Origin: Daejeonella sp. JGW-45
GTDB taxonomy: Bacteria > Bacteroidota > Bacteroidia > Sphingobacteriales > Sphingobacteriaceae
Assembly: GCF_029360805.1 (NCBI RefSeq)
Contig: NZ_JARKNC010000002.1
Location: forward strand, 470,635-534,634
DNA length: 64,000 nt
Direction: 5' to 3'
In this document: positions 43,852-52,362 of the stretch, in pieces
How the letters are laid out: every line of letters begins with the position of its first letter
Position numbering within the stretch: the first letter of the stretch is position 1
Translations under genes and position numbers: made by a program
The notes under the pieces: model-generated
What the model was told of the DNA's origin: nothing
The model's database searches: none
The model's input: the letters and a program-made list of their open reading frames with translations, nothing else

Positions 43852-45240
43852 TCAGGTTAGTCTAAGTATCTCCTTGATGTCAGAGATGATTTTCTGGGCA
43901 AGGTTATCTGCCACCGTTTCGGAACTACCTTCGGAGTAGATCCTGATGATTGGTTCCGTATTTGACCGGCGAAGATGCACCCACTGTTTGTCAAATTCGA
44001 CCTTTAGTCCATCAATAGTGCTGTATGGCTGGTCTTTATACTTCTTTTCAACCGCGAGCAGCAATGCGTCAATATCCATCCCCTCGGTTAATGTGATCTT
44101 ATTCTTAGAAATGAAATAAGCAGGATAGCCCGAGCGAAGTACGGATACGGTTTTGCCGGATCTGGCAAGATGCGTCAAAAACAAAGCAATACCCACCAAT
44201 GCATCTCTTCCGTAATGTAATTCAGGATAGATAATTCCACCATTGCCCTCACCTCCTATGATTGCGTTGGTCTCCTTCATCTTGTTAACTACATTCACCT
44301 CTCCAACGGCGGCGGCATTATAAACACCTCCGTTACTCTCTGTTACATCCCTCAATGCGCGTGTCGACGACAAATTTGAAACCGTATTTCCAGGCGTATT
44401 CTTCAGAACGTAATCAGCAACAGCTACCAGCGTATATTCTTCCCCGAACATAGTACCATCTTCAGATACAAAACACAGCCTGTCAACATCGGGGTCGACC
44501 GCAATACCCAGATCTGCGTTATTCGAAATAACTTCTTTCGAAAGCGCTGTCAGGTTTTCAGGAAGCGGCTCCGGGTTATGAGGGAAATGTCCGTCCGGCT
44601 CGCAATAAAGCTCAAATATAGTACTGACCCCCAGCGCCTTTAACAGCGCAGGAACAAATATCCCACCTGAAGAGTTCACACAATCGATGGCGATTTTAAA
44701 ATTTGCCTTCTTTATAAGATCAACATCTACCAGGGGCAGTGCCAGTATTTTATCAATATGTTTTTGCATGTAGGTGTCGTCATACACTACCTTACCCAGG
44801 GTATCTACCCCCGCAAATTGAACATCCTGCTCCTCCGCCATGGCTAATACAAGCTGGCCATCCTGATCTGTAATAAACTCACCTTTGTGGTTAAGAAGCT
44901 TGAGGGCGTTCCATTGCTTCGGATTGTGGCTGGCGGTAAGTATAATTCCCCCGCCTGCGTTTTCATCAGGAACCGCGATCTCGACCGTAGGAGTTGTTGA
45001 GAGGCCCAGGTCTATGACATCAATCCCCAAGCTTTGCAGCGTTCCGACCACCAGGTTTCTTACCATCTCTCCCGAGATGCGTGCATCGCGGCCAACCACG
45101 ATCTTATTTTTACCTGTGTTTTGTATAACCCAGCGCCCGAACGCTGTAGTAAATTTTACGATGTCGGGAGGCGTCAGGCCATCGCCTGCTTTGCCGCCTA
45201 TAGTACCCCTGATTCCTGAAATTGATTTTATTAAAGTCAC
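43852..45240 (-). CDS. glmM: Phosphoglucosamine mutase / phosphomannomutase family enzyme
   Basis: An alpha-D-phosphohexomutase, most likely GlmM, which makes glucosamine-1-phosphate for UDP-GlcNAc. Motifs: SISGIRGTIGG at the start, the phosphoserine loop GIILTASHNPKQWNALKLLN, the metal loop AVDPDVDRLCFV, GGEGNGGIIYPELHYGRDAL, and the phosphate-binding RRSNTEPIIRIYSE. I choose the GTG giving MTLIKSISGIRGT (462 residues); a GTG 16 codons upstream would add a non-conserved hydrophobic stretch. A phosphomannomutase activity cannot be excluded. Confidence 0.88.
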   Translation of the reverse strand: MTLIKSISGIRGTIGGKAGDGLTPPDIVKFTTAFGRWVIQNTGKNKIVVGRDARISGEMVRNLVVGTLQSLGIDVIDLGLSTTPTVEIAVPDENAGGGIILTASHNPKQWNALKLLNHKGEFITDQDGQLVLAMAEEQDVQFAGVDTLGKVVYDDTYMQKHIDKILALPLVDVDLIKKANFKIAIDCVNSSGGIFVPALLKALGVSTIFELYCEPDGHFPHNPEPLPENLTALSKEVISNNADLGIAVDPDVDRLCFVSEDGTMFGEEYTLVAVADYVLKNTPGNTVSNLSSTRALRDVTESNGGVYNAAAVGEVNVVNKMKETNAIIGGEGNGGIIYPELHYGRDALVGIALFLTHLARSGKTVSVLRSGYPAYFISKNKITLTEGMDIDALLLAVEKKYKDQPYSTIDGLKVEFDKQWVHLRRSNTEPIIRIYSEGSSETVADNLAQKIISDIKEILRLT

Positions 45241-45309
45241 TGTATCTGATATGAAAAGGTAAAAATAAGAATTACATTCTATACACACATTCCTAAAACG
45301 CTAAATGTC

Positions 45310-45317
45310 TATATTTG
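45310..45317 (+). promoter_or_regulatory. -7 element upstream of the methyltransferase gene
   Basis: TATATTTG, exact match to TAnnTTTG, 23 bases before the ATG at 45341. No TTG at the -33 distance. Confidence 0.42.
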
Positions 45318-45340
45318 ACCTCAAATCCAGATAGCCCGAT

Positions 45341-46078
45341 ATGCCCAGAAAATGGTTTCAAAACTGGTTTAATTCACCATACTATCATATCTTATATCAG
45401 CAGAGAAATGATGAAGAGGCTGAATTTTTTATCGATAACCTTTGCGCGCACTTAAAACCCGGAATAGGATCCCGTCTGCTTGACATCGCTTGCGGAAGAG
45501 GCAGGCACTCCGTATACCTGAATAAAAAGGGTTATGATGTAACCGGCATAGACCTCTCCTTTTCAAATATCAGGTTTGCCCAGCAGTTTGAAAACGACAA
45601 GCTTCATTTTTACGTGCATGATATGCGCTATCTGTTCTACATTAATTATTTTGACCTCGCACTAAATCTTTTCACCAGCTTTGGATATTTTGAAACTGAA
45701 AAAGACCATGTCAATGCGCTGAAAACATTCAGAAAATCCCTTAAACCAGGCGGTATCCTTGTTCTTGATTTTTTCAATACCGAAAAGATCCTGCGCAACC
45801 TCACCCAGCAGGAAGTAAAACATGCCGATGGGATAGACTTTTATATCAGCAAAAAAGTAACCGGCGGCAAAATAGTCAAGACTATTTCATTTGAACACAA
45901 GAACAAGGATTTTTCTTTTAAAGAAGAGGTAAAAGCTTTTACATTTGCCGACTTCGAGAAAATGTTTCATAGAAGCGGTTTTAAGATCATGGATTACTTC
46001 GGAGATTATGCCCTGAATAGCTATGACGAAACAAGATCTGACCGCTTAATTTTTATATGTGCTAAAGCCGATGCTTGA
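45341..46078 (+). CDS. Class I SAM-dependent methyltransferase
   Basis: A 245-residue Rossmann-fold methyltransferase. Motif I is RLLDIACGRGRHSVYLNKKG (about 45-65), motif II VTGIDLSFSNIRFA, motif IV FDLALNLFTSFGYFE and post-I LKPGGILVLDFFNTEKI. The target is unknown. It overlaps the PAP2 gene by eight bases, starting a three-gene overlapping operon. Confidence 0.9.
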   Translation: MPRKWFQNWFNSPYYHILYQQRNDEEAEFFIDNLCAHLKPGIGSRLLDIACGRGRHSVYLNKKGYDVTGIDLSFSNIRFAQQFENDKLHFYVHDMRYLFYINYFDLALNLFTSFGYFETEKDHVNALKTFRKSLKPGGILVLDFFNTEKILRNLTQQEVKHADGIDFYISKKVTGGKIVKTISFEHKNKDFSFKEEVKAFTFADFEKMFHRSGFKIMDYFGDYALNSYDETRSDRLIFICAKADA

Positions 46079-46652
46079 ACAACTTAACCAGATTGACCAG
46101 AATATTTTCTTTTTCATTAATAAGGGCCTGTCCAATGATTTTTTCGACTGGCTTATGCCTTTGTTAAGGAACAGATACTTCTGGACACCGCTTTACCTCT
46201 TTATGGCAGTATTTTTTGTCAGGAACTACGGTAAACAGGGCTGGTTAATTTTAATATTTATGGCGCTCACCTTCGGTTTTACCGATTACTTTTCGTCATC
46301 GGTGCTAAAGCCCTCGTTTGAACGTTTAAGGCCCTGCAACGACCCTGTTCTTAAGGCTGATGTAAATGCGAGGATAGCCTGCGGCACCGGGTTCAGCTTT
46401 CCATCCTCGCACGCTGCGAACCATTTCTCGCTGGCATTTTTTCTCATTACCGTGTTCTATTCTAAATGGAAGCCGATCATGATGCTAACCTTATTATGGG
46501 CTTTCTCGATCAGTTTTGCACAGATGTACGTCGGGGTTCACTACCCGGGCGATATTACATTCGGGGCAATTGTCGGGGGCATGATCGGATATATAATAGG
46601 TACAATTTTACTTCACTTAGACGCTTTTAAAGGATGGAAACCTGGGAATTGA
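46071..46652 (+). CDS. PAP2 family membrane phosphatase
   Basis: An integral membrane lipid phosphatase of 193 residues with about five to six helices. All three PAP2 motifs are present: KPSFERLRPC, GFSFPSSHAANHFSLAFF and YVGVHYPGDITFG. Likely substrates are undecaprenyl pyrophosphate or phosphatidylglycerol phosphate. The ATG at 46071 overlaps the methyltransferase stop; a GTG four codons earlier is possible. It overlaps the ZIP gene by 19 bases. Confidence 0.93.
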   Translation: MLEQLNQIDQNIFFFINKGLSNDFFDWLMPLLRNRYFWTPLYLFMAVFFVRNYGKQGWLILIFMALTFGFTDYFSSSVLKPSFERLRPCNDPVLKADVNARIACGTGFSFPSSHAANHFSLAFFLITVFYSKWKPIMMLTLLWAFSISFAQMYVGVHYPGDITFGAIVGGMIGYIIGTILLHLDAFKGWKPGN

Positions 46653-47347
46653 TCCTACTGTTCAGCAGTGCATTCCTTGGGGGAATAGCTGTTTTTCTGT
46701 TTAAAAATGGGAATACAAACAGGCTGAAACTTGTCTTATCCTTTAGCGGTGCTTATCTTTTTGCCATTACCGTGCTGCATTTGATGCCCGATGTGTATAG
46801 TTCAGGCAGCTCGCAAATCGGCTTATTTATTCTCGGCGGCTTCCTGCTTCAGATCCTGATGGAACAATTCTCAGAAGGTATCGAGCATGGGCATATTCAT
46901 AAGCATGATCACGGTCCTTCCGGATTTCCCATCGGCATTATGATAAGCCTGTGTTTGCATGCATTTCTTGAAGGAATGCCTTTAGCGAAAGGTCAGCATA
47001 CAGAACTGGTATACGGCATCGCTTTACACCATATTCCCGCCGCATTCGCGCTGGGAAGCGTTCTGGTGCATTCTAGGCAGCCAAAAATAAAAACGATCAT
47101 ATTCCTTGCCTTTTTTGCACTGATGAGCCCGCTTGGCTATGCGTTAAGCTTCAGGATAGGCGAAGGAACTTTCGGGGATATCGACATTTATTTTGAAAGT
47201 ATAATGGGGGTGGTGATAGGTATATTCCTTCATATCTCAACCACTATCCTTTTCGAATCCAGCGTTGACCATAAGTTTAATCTTAAGAAAGTTGTGGCAG
47301 TTTTGCTAGGAGTTGGTATTGCTTTGGCAGGATATTTCCTTCATTGA
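46634..47347 (+). CDS. ZIP family metal transporter
   Basis: A 237-residue divalent metal (zinc or iron) importer with about seven to eight helices. The variable loop is histidine-rich (GIEHGHIHKHDHGPSG, about 75-95), and the metal sites in the helices are SLCLHAFLEGMPLA and GIALHHIPAAFALGSVLVH. It starts inside the PAP2 gene and ends the operon. Array G follows its stop. Confidence 0.92.
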   Translation: METWELILLFSSAFLGGIAVFLFKNGNTNRLKLVLSFSGAYLFAITVLHLMPDVYSSGSSQIGLFILGGFLLQILMEQFSEGIEHGHIHKHDHGPSGFPIGIMISLCLHAFLEGMPLAKGQHTELVYGIALHHIPAAFALGSVLVHSRQPKIKTIIFLAFFALMSPLGYALSFRIGEGTFGDIDIYFESIMGVVIGIFLHISTTILFESSVDHKFNLKKVVAVLLGVGIALAGYFLH

Positions 47348-47351
47348 CATT

Positions 47352-47449
47352 GTTAAGTTGTACGTTTTACGTTATAAGTTATACGTGCCGGGCGTATAAG
47401 CACAGCGTTTAGAAAACGTATCACGTACAACGTAAAACGTATAACTCAA
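47352..47449. repeat. Heptad inverted array G (GTTxTAC family)
   Basis: Left arm (47352-47386): GTTGTAC, GTTTTAC, GTTATAA, GTTATAC, GT. Right arm (47416-47449): ACGTATC, ACGTACA, ACGTAAA, ACGTATA, ACT. The arms are imperfect complements around a 29-base centre. It fills the spacer between the convergent ZIP and MarR genes. Confidence 0.88.
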
Positions 47450-47450
47450 T

Positions 47451-47900
47451 TCAGCCTCGCATTTTGTCAAGCAGCCCGCTCAATACTCCGGCTTCGTCGT
47501 CTGTTAGACTGCCCTTTAAAATATCCCTGGATGACATTTCGCTATCCAGCTTGCTCAATATGTTGAGGCCTTTCTCACTTATTGTAATATCAACTGCACG
47601 CCTGTCCTGCTCATTAACGCATCGCTGGACGAGGCCCTTCTGAACAAGCCTTTCGACTATGCGTGAGGTATCAGACATTTTATCCAGCATTCGTTCTTTA
47701 AGAAGATTTATCGTGGCTGGCTTTGGGATTTGCCCGCGTAGTATCCTCAGTATATTATACTGCTGCAAAGTTATCTTATGCTTATCGAGACGCTGCCTGA
47801 GTAAGGTAGTTATCCAACCATAGGTATAAATTAAATTTACAATTACCTTCTGATGATTGTCTTCAAACTTGTTGCTGACAATTTCCTTTTCAATTTCCAT
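47451..47900 (-). CDS. MarR family transcriptional regulator
   Basis: A 149-residue winged-helix repressor-type protein. The helix-turn-helix is ATINLLKERMLDKMSDTSRI, and the wing contains CVNEQDRRAVDITISEKGLN (about 60-112). It is the last gene of the nusB chain, three bases after the DUF5522 gene. Its targets are not evident. Confidence 0.9.
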   Translation of the reverse strand: MEIEKEIVSNKFEDNHQKVIVNLIYTYGWITTLLRQRLDKHKITLQQYNILRILRGQIPKPATINLLKERMLDKMSDTSRIVERLVQKGLVQRCVNEQDRRAVDITISEKGLNILSKLDSEMSSRDILKGSLTDDEAGVLSGLLDKMRG

Positions 47901-47903
47901 ACA

Positions 47904-48062
47904 TTAATGATCCTTTTGCGGACTATCCTTTTGCGGGACCTGCTTCCACGGGCAATGCCGGCATTTATTCTTACAGCAATATCCTCTTTTCAGATGATAT
48001 TTCTCTGTAAAAACAAAATTGCCATGTTCGTCAAGATAGTAATCTATTTTCTCAATCAACAT
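47904..48062 (-). CDS. DUF5522 family small cysteine protein
   Basis: A 52-residue gene, ATG at 48062, TAA at 47904. It reads MLIEKIDYYLDEHGNFVFTE, then KYHLKRGYCCKNKCRHCPWK: the family core with the Cys pattern CC-x3-C-x2-C that could bind a metal. After the core comes a tail containing QKDSPQKDH that is encoded by a 15-base tandem duplication (CCGCAAAAGGATAGT / CCGCAAAAGGATCAT). The start overlaps the stop of the MBL-fold gene by seven bases and the next gene lies three bases on. Function unknown in the whole family. Confidence 0.87.
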   Translation of the reverse strand: MLIEKIDYYLDEHGNFVFTEKYHLKRGYCCKNKCRHCPWKQVPQKDSPQKDH

Positions 48063-49003
48063 GCGTTCAACAATTTAACAGGTATTTGGTTCTTGTAATA
48101 TTCCCGCAGATACTTACCGTTGCCGTGCAGAGTCCACACTTCCCTGGGCTTAATCTCGGCCATCATCGTTAAAATATCGTCCCAGTCTACGTGGTCTGAG
48201 ATGAGGAGCTGCACGCCGTTTACCACCTGAAGCCTCTGCCAGCCGGACGCAAAAGCCCTGACCACATTCTTCGCCCGGATATAGCTGTCAAATGTTAGCG
48301 GGGGCACTATATAAACCAGGTTTTGAGATACCTGCTTCATCGATTTACGGTTGTACAATTCATATACTCCCGGCTTGTAACCGAAAGATTCATAGATCTT
48401 ATTCAGGGGTAATATGGAGTGATGAACCAGTACAGAACGTTGCGGGCAGTGCTCGTTCAGCAGACTGATCAGGCGCTGGGCCTTACCAAGAGAATAAGAT
48501 CCCAGGAGCACATGATGATTAAACGCATTGAGCTTTTTTATCTCTGACGCTGCGTCCGGATGCTTTACTGAGGGGTCTGCAAAAGTGGTCTCAGTTATCA
48601 AAACGTCAGCCTTTACAAATTCAATCTTCTCACACGTGGGATCATCCTGCAATTTATAATCACCGGTGTAGAGGTACCGGACATTATTGTATTCCATCAG
48701 TACCTGGGCTGATCCGATAATGTGCCCTGCAGGTATGAAAGTTATCTTAATGCCGTTCAGCAAAAACGGCTGATTAAAACCCCGCACAAAAAAGTTCTTT
48801 CCCGCATTCTTATGATAGCGGTGTTTCATTATTGCCTCGGTCGGCGCCGTGCAATAAACATTCAAATTACCCTTGACGGCATGATCGCCATGAGCGTGAG
48901 AGATCACCGCATCCGGACACGGCAAAATCGGGTCCAGGTAGAACTCTCCCGTTTTGCAGTACAAACCATTCTCATTAATTACCAGAAAATCATCAATTAT
49001 CAT
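48056..49003 (-). CDS. MBL-fold metallo-hydrolase, exonuclease-like
   Basis: A 315-residue metallo-beta-lactamase fold protein. Metal ligands: SHAHGDHAVKG (HxHxDH), IPAGHIIGSAQVLME, YTGDYKL and a late HGNGKYL/SDHVDWDD. The pattern of GHIIGSAQ and GDY is that of beta-CASP-like nucleases (the ligase-associated DNA exonuclease group), so a nucleic-acid substrate is likely. ATG at 49003; a TTG two codons earlier is possible. It overlaps coaE by 11 bases and the DUF5522 gene by seven. Confidence 0.87.
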   Translation of the reverse strand: MIIDDFLVINENGLYCKTGEFYLDPILPCPDAVISHAHGDHAVKGNLNVYCTAPTEAIMKHRYHKNAGKNFFVRGFNQPFLLNGIKITFIPAGHIIGSAQVLMEYNNVRYLYTGDYKLQDDPTCEKIEFVKADVLITETTFADPSVKHPDAASEIKKLNAFNHHVLLGSYSLGKAQRLISLLNEHCPQRSVLVHHSILPLNKIYESFGYKPGVYELYNRKSMKQVSQNLVYIVPPLTFDSYIRAKNVVRAFASGWQRLQVVNGVQLLISDHVDWDDILTMMAEIKPREVWTLHGNGKYLREYYKNQIPVKLLNAC

Positions 49004-49589
49004 TTGCAATAGCCAGAAAGTAGTTATGAAGCGAAAGAACCTGAGGTATTAACAAGGTCTGCTCATCATTCATGAGGATATGGTCAGCCAGTTTCTCCTT
49101 CTCCCCGTCAGAGAGCTGCTTGCTCATCCTGGATCTGACCTGATCTTCGGTGACGTGGTCGCGTTCCATTATTCGTTCGATCCTCAACATCTCGGGCGAT
49201 TCAACAAGCACTGTCTGGTCACACATTTTATAAGAACCGCTTTCAAATAATAATGCCGCTTCTTTTAGAACATAGGGAGCATCCTGCTGATAAACCCAGG
49301 CATCAAACGCCCTGAAAACAGCCGGATGGACGATAGCGTTTAATCTTGCCAGCTGCCGGTCATCACTAAATACGATCGACGAGATATGCTTACGGTCAAG
49401 TTCCCCCAGGTCTGAGTAAGATTTCTCACCGAATTGCTCTATAATTTCAGCCCGGAGCGAGGCATCGGTATGCATCACAGCTTTTGCCGCGCTGTCGGCA
49501 TAAAACACCGGAATGCCCAATACCTCAAAAATGCGGCAGACTGTTGTTTTACCGCTTCCGATACCGCCTGTTATTCCAATCCTGAGCAT
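48993..49589 (-). CDS. coaE: Dephospho-CoA kinase
   Basis: Last enzyme of coenzyme A synthesis. The 198-residue protein has the P-loop IGITGGIGSGKTTVCRIFE (about 3-22), FYADSAAKAVMHTD, LDRKHISSIVFSD and the lid RIERIMERDHVTEDQVRSRM. Its ATG shares one base with the stop of the upstream YbbR gene (TAATG), so translation is coupled. Confidence 0.96.
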   Translation of the reverse strand: MLRIGITGGIGSGKTTVCRIFEVLGIPVFYADSAAKAVMHTDASLRAEIIEQFGEKSYSDLGELDRKHISSIVFSDDRQLARLNAIVHPAVFRAFDAWVYQQDAPYVLKEAALLFESGSYKMCDQTVLVESPEMLRIERIMERDHVTEDQVRSRMSKQLSDGEKEKLADHILMNDEQTLLIPQVLSLHNYFLAIANDN

Positions 49590-50536
49590 TATTTTTGTAT
49601 GATAAAATCTACCGTCTGCGGCTCGATGCTAATGAGTTTACAGAACTGCGGAAACCTTGTGAGCTTTACAGGCAGTTGCGTGTATGAACGGTCAGACCAA
49701 TTGTCAAGATCAACTGTCGCTTCAAAAAAGTCACGATCGATCCTGGAATAGTTATTCAAAGCCGTCATAAATGTTATCCTGACCCGCCCGGGAAGCAGCC
49801 TTACGTCATAATATCCCCGGTTGTTTATGACTTTTACCGGGACTTCCACCGTCTTTTCGGTAAACTCGTCGACCGGCACCTTGACCTCTGCCACCGAGGG
49901 ATAAATATTAATATTGGCCAGAGAGGGGTGCTTCAAAGAAACCCGCGAGCTAATATCAGAGCTTACATTTTTCGCCTTCAGCGAATCTGTTTTCCATACT
50001 TTAATCCCTGCCAGATCGGCTTTCGGCCCGGTAACTGTCACGTATGATGGGTTTATCTGAATAGAGTCCGAGACTGCATATTGTTTGGCAAACTGGATAT
50101 CGCTGACCAGTTGCAGGGGCACCCTCTTCACAGCCCGGGAAGAAAAATCAAAGTATAGGGTATCAGGCTGAATATATACGATCTTTTGAGTCGAACTGAA
50201 CTGCTGATTAATATATCCCAATTGATCCGACAAATTGACGAACGTTCGTTTATTGAGTTCCCTTAGATCTATATCTATCGACTGAGGCCTGATGCGCAAC
50301 CTGGAAAACAACAGCTGCCATCCTGTACCCTCGATTTGCAATTTAACAGTATCTGACTGCAGTGAGTGGAATGCTTTATTTTCGGGGAAATTTACAAACC
50401 GGACAACAGTATCTGTTTGATAAACATAACTGTTTGATAGTGCAAAGAACAGCCATGCCCCCAGCGCAAAAGCGAGGCACATAAAAAATATGGAAATTCG
50501 CCGGCGCTCAGCCTGGCTAAATTTTATAAGAGGCAT
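49589..50536 (-). CDS. YbbR-like (CdaR-type) domain protein
   Basis: A 315-residue membrane-anchored protein. An N-terminal helix (ISIFFMCLAFALGAWLFFAL) is followed by an exported part of beta-rich YbbR repeats (for example VKRVPLQLVSDIQFAKQYAV and VTGPKADLAGIKVWKTDSL, then EKTVEVPVKVINNRGYYDV). In Firmicutes the family regulates a diadenylate cyclase; no such cyclase is adjacent here. It is coupled to coaE, a pairing seen in other Bacteroidota. Confidence 0.85.
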   Translation of the reverse strand: MPLIKFSQAERRRISIFFMCLAFALGAWLFFALSNSYVYQTDTVVRFVNFPENKAFHSLQSDTVKLQIEGTGWQLLFSRLRIRPQSIDIDLRELNKRTFVNLSDQLGYINQQFSSTQKIVYIQPDTLYFDFSSRAVKRVPLQLVSDIQFAKQYAVSDSIQINPSYVTVTGPKADLAGIKVWKTDSLKAKNVSSDISSRVSLKHPSLANINIYPSVAEVKVPVDEFTEKTVEVPVKVINNRGYYDVRLLPGRVRITFMTALNNYSRIDRDFFEATVDLDNWSDRSYTQLPVKLTRFPQFCKLISIEPQTVDFIIQK

Positions 50537-50551
50537 TTAACAAATTTAGTC

Positions 50552-50583
50552 AAATAAAAACGCCGCCTCAAAATGAAGCGGCG
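50552..50583 (-). terminator. Terminator after yajC
   Basis: CGCCGCCTC / GAAGCGGCG (50561-50569, 50575-50583) with a 5-base loop, followed on the minus strand by TTTTTATTTG. It partly separates yajC from the YbbR-coaE genes downstream. Confidence 0.8.
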
Positions 50584-50606
50584 CCAAGCTCAAATTACAA
50601 CACCTC

Positions 50607-50891
50607 TTATTTGGAAGCCGCCGTGTTCAGTGCCTTAGATGCCTCGAGGGATATCGCTGATTTGTCAAAACGGATCTTTGTCCCGCTATCCACATCTATA
50701 AGAAAAGTCGTGTCGTTAATATCTACGATCTTACCGTGAATTCCGGAAGTTGTGATCACTTTATCCCCTTTTTTTAATTCTTCAACATATTTCTTATGAT
50801 CTTTAGCCTTTTTCATTTGTGGTCTGATCATAAAGAAATAAAACACCACAATGATTAAGATCATTGGTAAAAACTGACCGATTTGTTCCAT
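50607..50891 (-). CDS. yajC: Preprotein translocase subunit YajC
   Basis: A 94-residue accessory of the SecDF translocase. One N-terminal helix (FLPMILIIVVFYFFMIRPQM) is followed by the conserved MIRPQMKKAKDHKKYVEELK and GDKVITTSGIHGKIVDI, then a short polar tail. SecDF itself is 17 kb away. It is third in the nusB chain. Confidence 0.95.
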   Translation of the reverse strand: MEQIGQFLPMILIIVVFYFFMIRPQMKKAKDHKKYVEELKKGDKVITTSGIHGKIVDINDTTFLIDVDSGTKIRFDKSAISLEASKALNTAASK

Positions 50892-50919
50892 ATTATAATT
50901 GTCTAAATAAAAGTATTAA

Positions 50920-51375
50920 TTACTTGGCAGCAGTAGTGCTTACAACGTTTCCAAGAATAGTTAACTGGGTAATTTCAGGAACCGTGTTAGCTGTGATAGT
51001 AACCACCTTGTTCTGCATTCCAGGCTTTCCCGAGCTATCGAAAACAACCTTTATTACACCCTCAGCACCCGGAGCGATCGGCTCTTTAGGGTAATCGGGA
51101 ACCGTACAGCCGCAGGTTGCTGTCGCACTGGTGATAATAAGCGGACTTTGGCCAATATTGGTGAATTTAAAATCATGCGAAACCTTTTCGCCGTCGGTGA
51201 TCTGTCCGAAATCAAATGATTCCTTTTCAAATTTGAAAACCGGGGCATTTGCGGATGCCGCCTCAGATGCAGCTGCCTCAGTTGCGGTTTCGGTTGCTGC
51301 TGATTCTTTAGGTTGCTGGTTGCTGCACGAAGCAAGTATTGCCAGGCAGGCCAGGGATAAAATGATCTTCTTCAT
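50920..51375 (-). CDS. DUF1573 lipoprotein
   Basis: A 151-residue exported lipoprotein. The lipobox is CLAILASCSNQ (Cys about 17), followed by an Ala/Glu/Thr-rich linker (about 20-48) and one DUF1573 Ig-like domain with FDFGQITDGEKVSHDFKFTN, TATCGCTVPDYPKEPI (the family's CGC motif) and GMQNKVVTITAN. It lies five bases after nusB. The domain is very common in Bacteroidota and has no settled function. Confidence 0.92.
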   Translation of the reverse strand: MKKIILSLACLAILASCSNQQPKESAATETATEAAASEAASANAPVFKFEKESFDFGQITDGEKVSHDFKFTNIGQSPLIITSATATCGCTVPDYPKEPIAPGAEGVIKVVFDSSGKPGMQNKVVTITANTVPEITQLTILGNVVSTTAAK

Positions 51376-51380
51376 ATAAT

Positions 51381-52328
51381 TTATTCTATTAGTCCTCTGC
51401 CGGTCTTGCGAACCTTTCCTTTGGCTTTAAGATCGGCTAAAATTTTGTCTAAAATACCGTTTATAAACGAATTACTCTTAGGAGTGCTGAATTCTTTTGC
51501 TATTTCTATATACTCATTCATGGTCACCTTGACGGGGATGGATGAAAAATGGACGAGTTCTACAATCGCCATTTTCATTAGCAAAATATCCATTACGGCA
51601 ATCCTTTCTGCCTCCCAGTTCTTTGTCTTCTGCGAGATCATTTCCTGGTATTCATTTTCGAATGCTATCACCTTATTAAAAAGGTCAAGCATAAATGGCC
51701 GGTCTTCGTCCCAGTTAGGGCAGACCTGGGCAAGACGGTTCTCCAACGGATTCTCGCTCGAAAAATTCTTGAATGTTTTAGCGATGAGCGCCTGCAATAC
51801 TTCCTTATCAACCGGCCAGTTGATAAACTTTTCCTCAAACACCTGCTCTATCCCGGGCGATTTCAGGATCAGCTTCTTAAATATGAATTTCACAATATCC
51901 TTATCGGATTTTATCGTGTGTTCCGGCAAGCCGATAAACTCCTTGTACTCGGATGACGATTTAAGGCTGGAAAATATGGCTTTGCTGATTTCAGGATCAA
52001 AATCCCAGGATATTTTATACTTCTTAACGGCGGCAAGATAGTCGGGATTCTGAAGCAGCGACTGAATAAAAAGATTATTCTTCAGCATATCAGTTGCGTT
52101 CAGGTCATCTTCAGACGGAAGGTATTTATTAGCCCTTTCCTCGGCATTAATGATGCTATAATCTGCTACCTCAACAAGCAGCGAAAGCATCCAGATATAC
52201 ATTTCATAAACCCTGTCTACAGTTTTAAGAAGTGCCTTTTCAAATGGTTTTACATCTTTTGATTCCGATTGCTGATAGGAATATAATACCTGTAACGCTT
52301 TAACCCGCAGGTGCCTTCTGTTTAACAT
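51381..52328 (-). CDS. nusB: Transcription antitermination protein NusB (long form)
   Basis: NusB binds boxA RNA with NusE during rRNA antitermination. The protein is 315 residues, about twice the E. coli length. It begins MLNRRHLRVKALQVLYSYQQ, the usual NusB start, carries a long middle insertion, and ends with the conserved NusB core ERIAVMDILLMKMAIVELVH and VKVTMNEYIEIAKEFSTPKS plus FINGILDKIL. The long form is typical of Bacteroidota. It heads a chain of close or overlapping genes. Confidence 0.93.
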   Translation of the reverse strand: MLNRRHLRVKALQVLYSYQQSESKDVKPFEKALLKTVDRVYEMYIWMLSLLVEVADYSIINAEERANKYLPSEDDLNATDMLKNNLFIQSLLQNPDYLAAVKKYKISWDFDPEISKAIFSSLKSSSEYKEFIGLPEHTIKSDKDIVKFIFKKLILKSPGIEQVFEEKFINWPVDKEVLQALIAKTFKNFSSENPLENRLAQVCPNWDEDRPFMLDLFNKVIAFENEYQEMISQKTKNWEAERIAVMDILLMKMAIVELVHFSSIPVKVTMNEYIEIAKEFSTPKSNSFINGILDKILADLKAKGKVRKTGRGLIE

Positions 52329-52362
52329 GAATAAGAACGATTTTGTATGTATAAGGCCTTTT

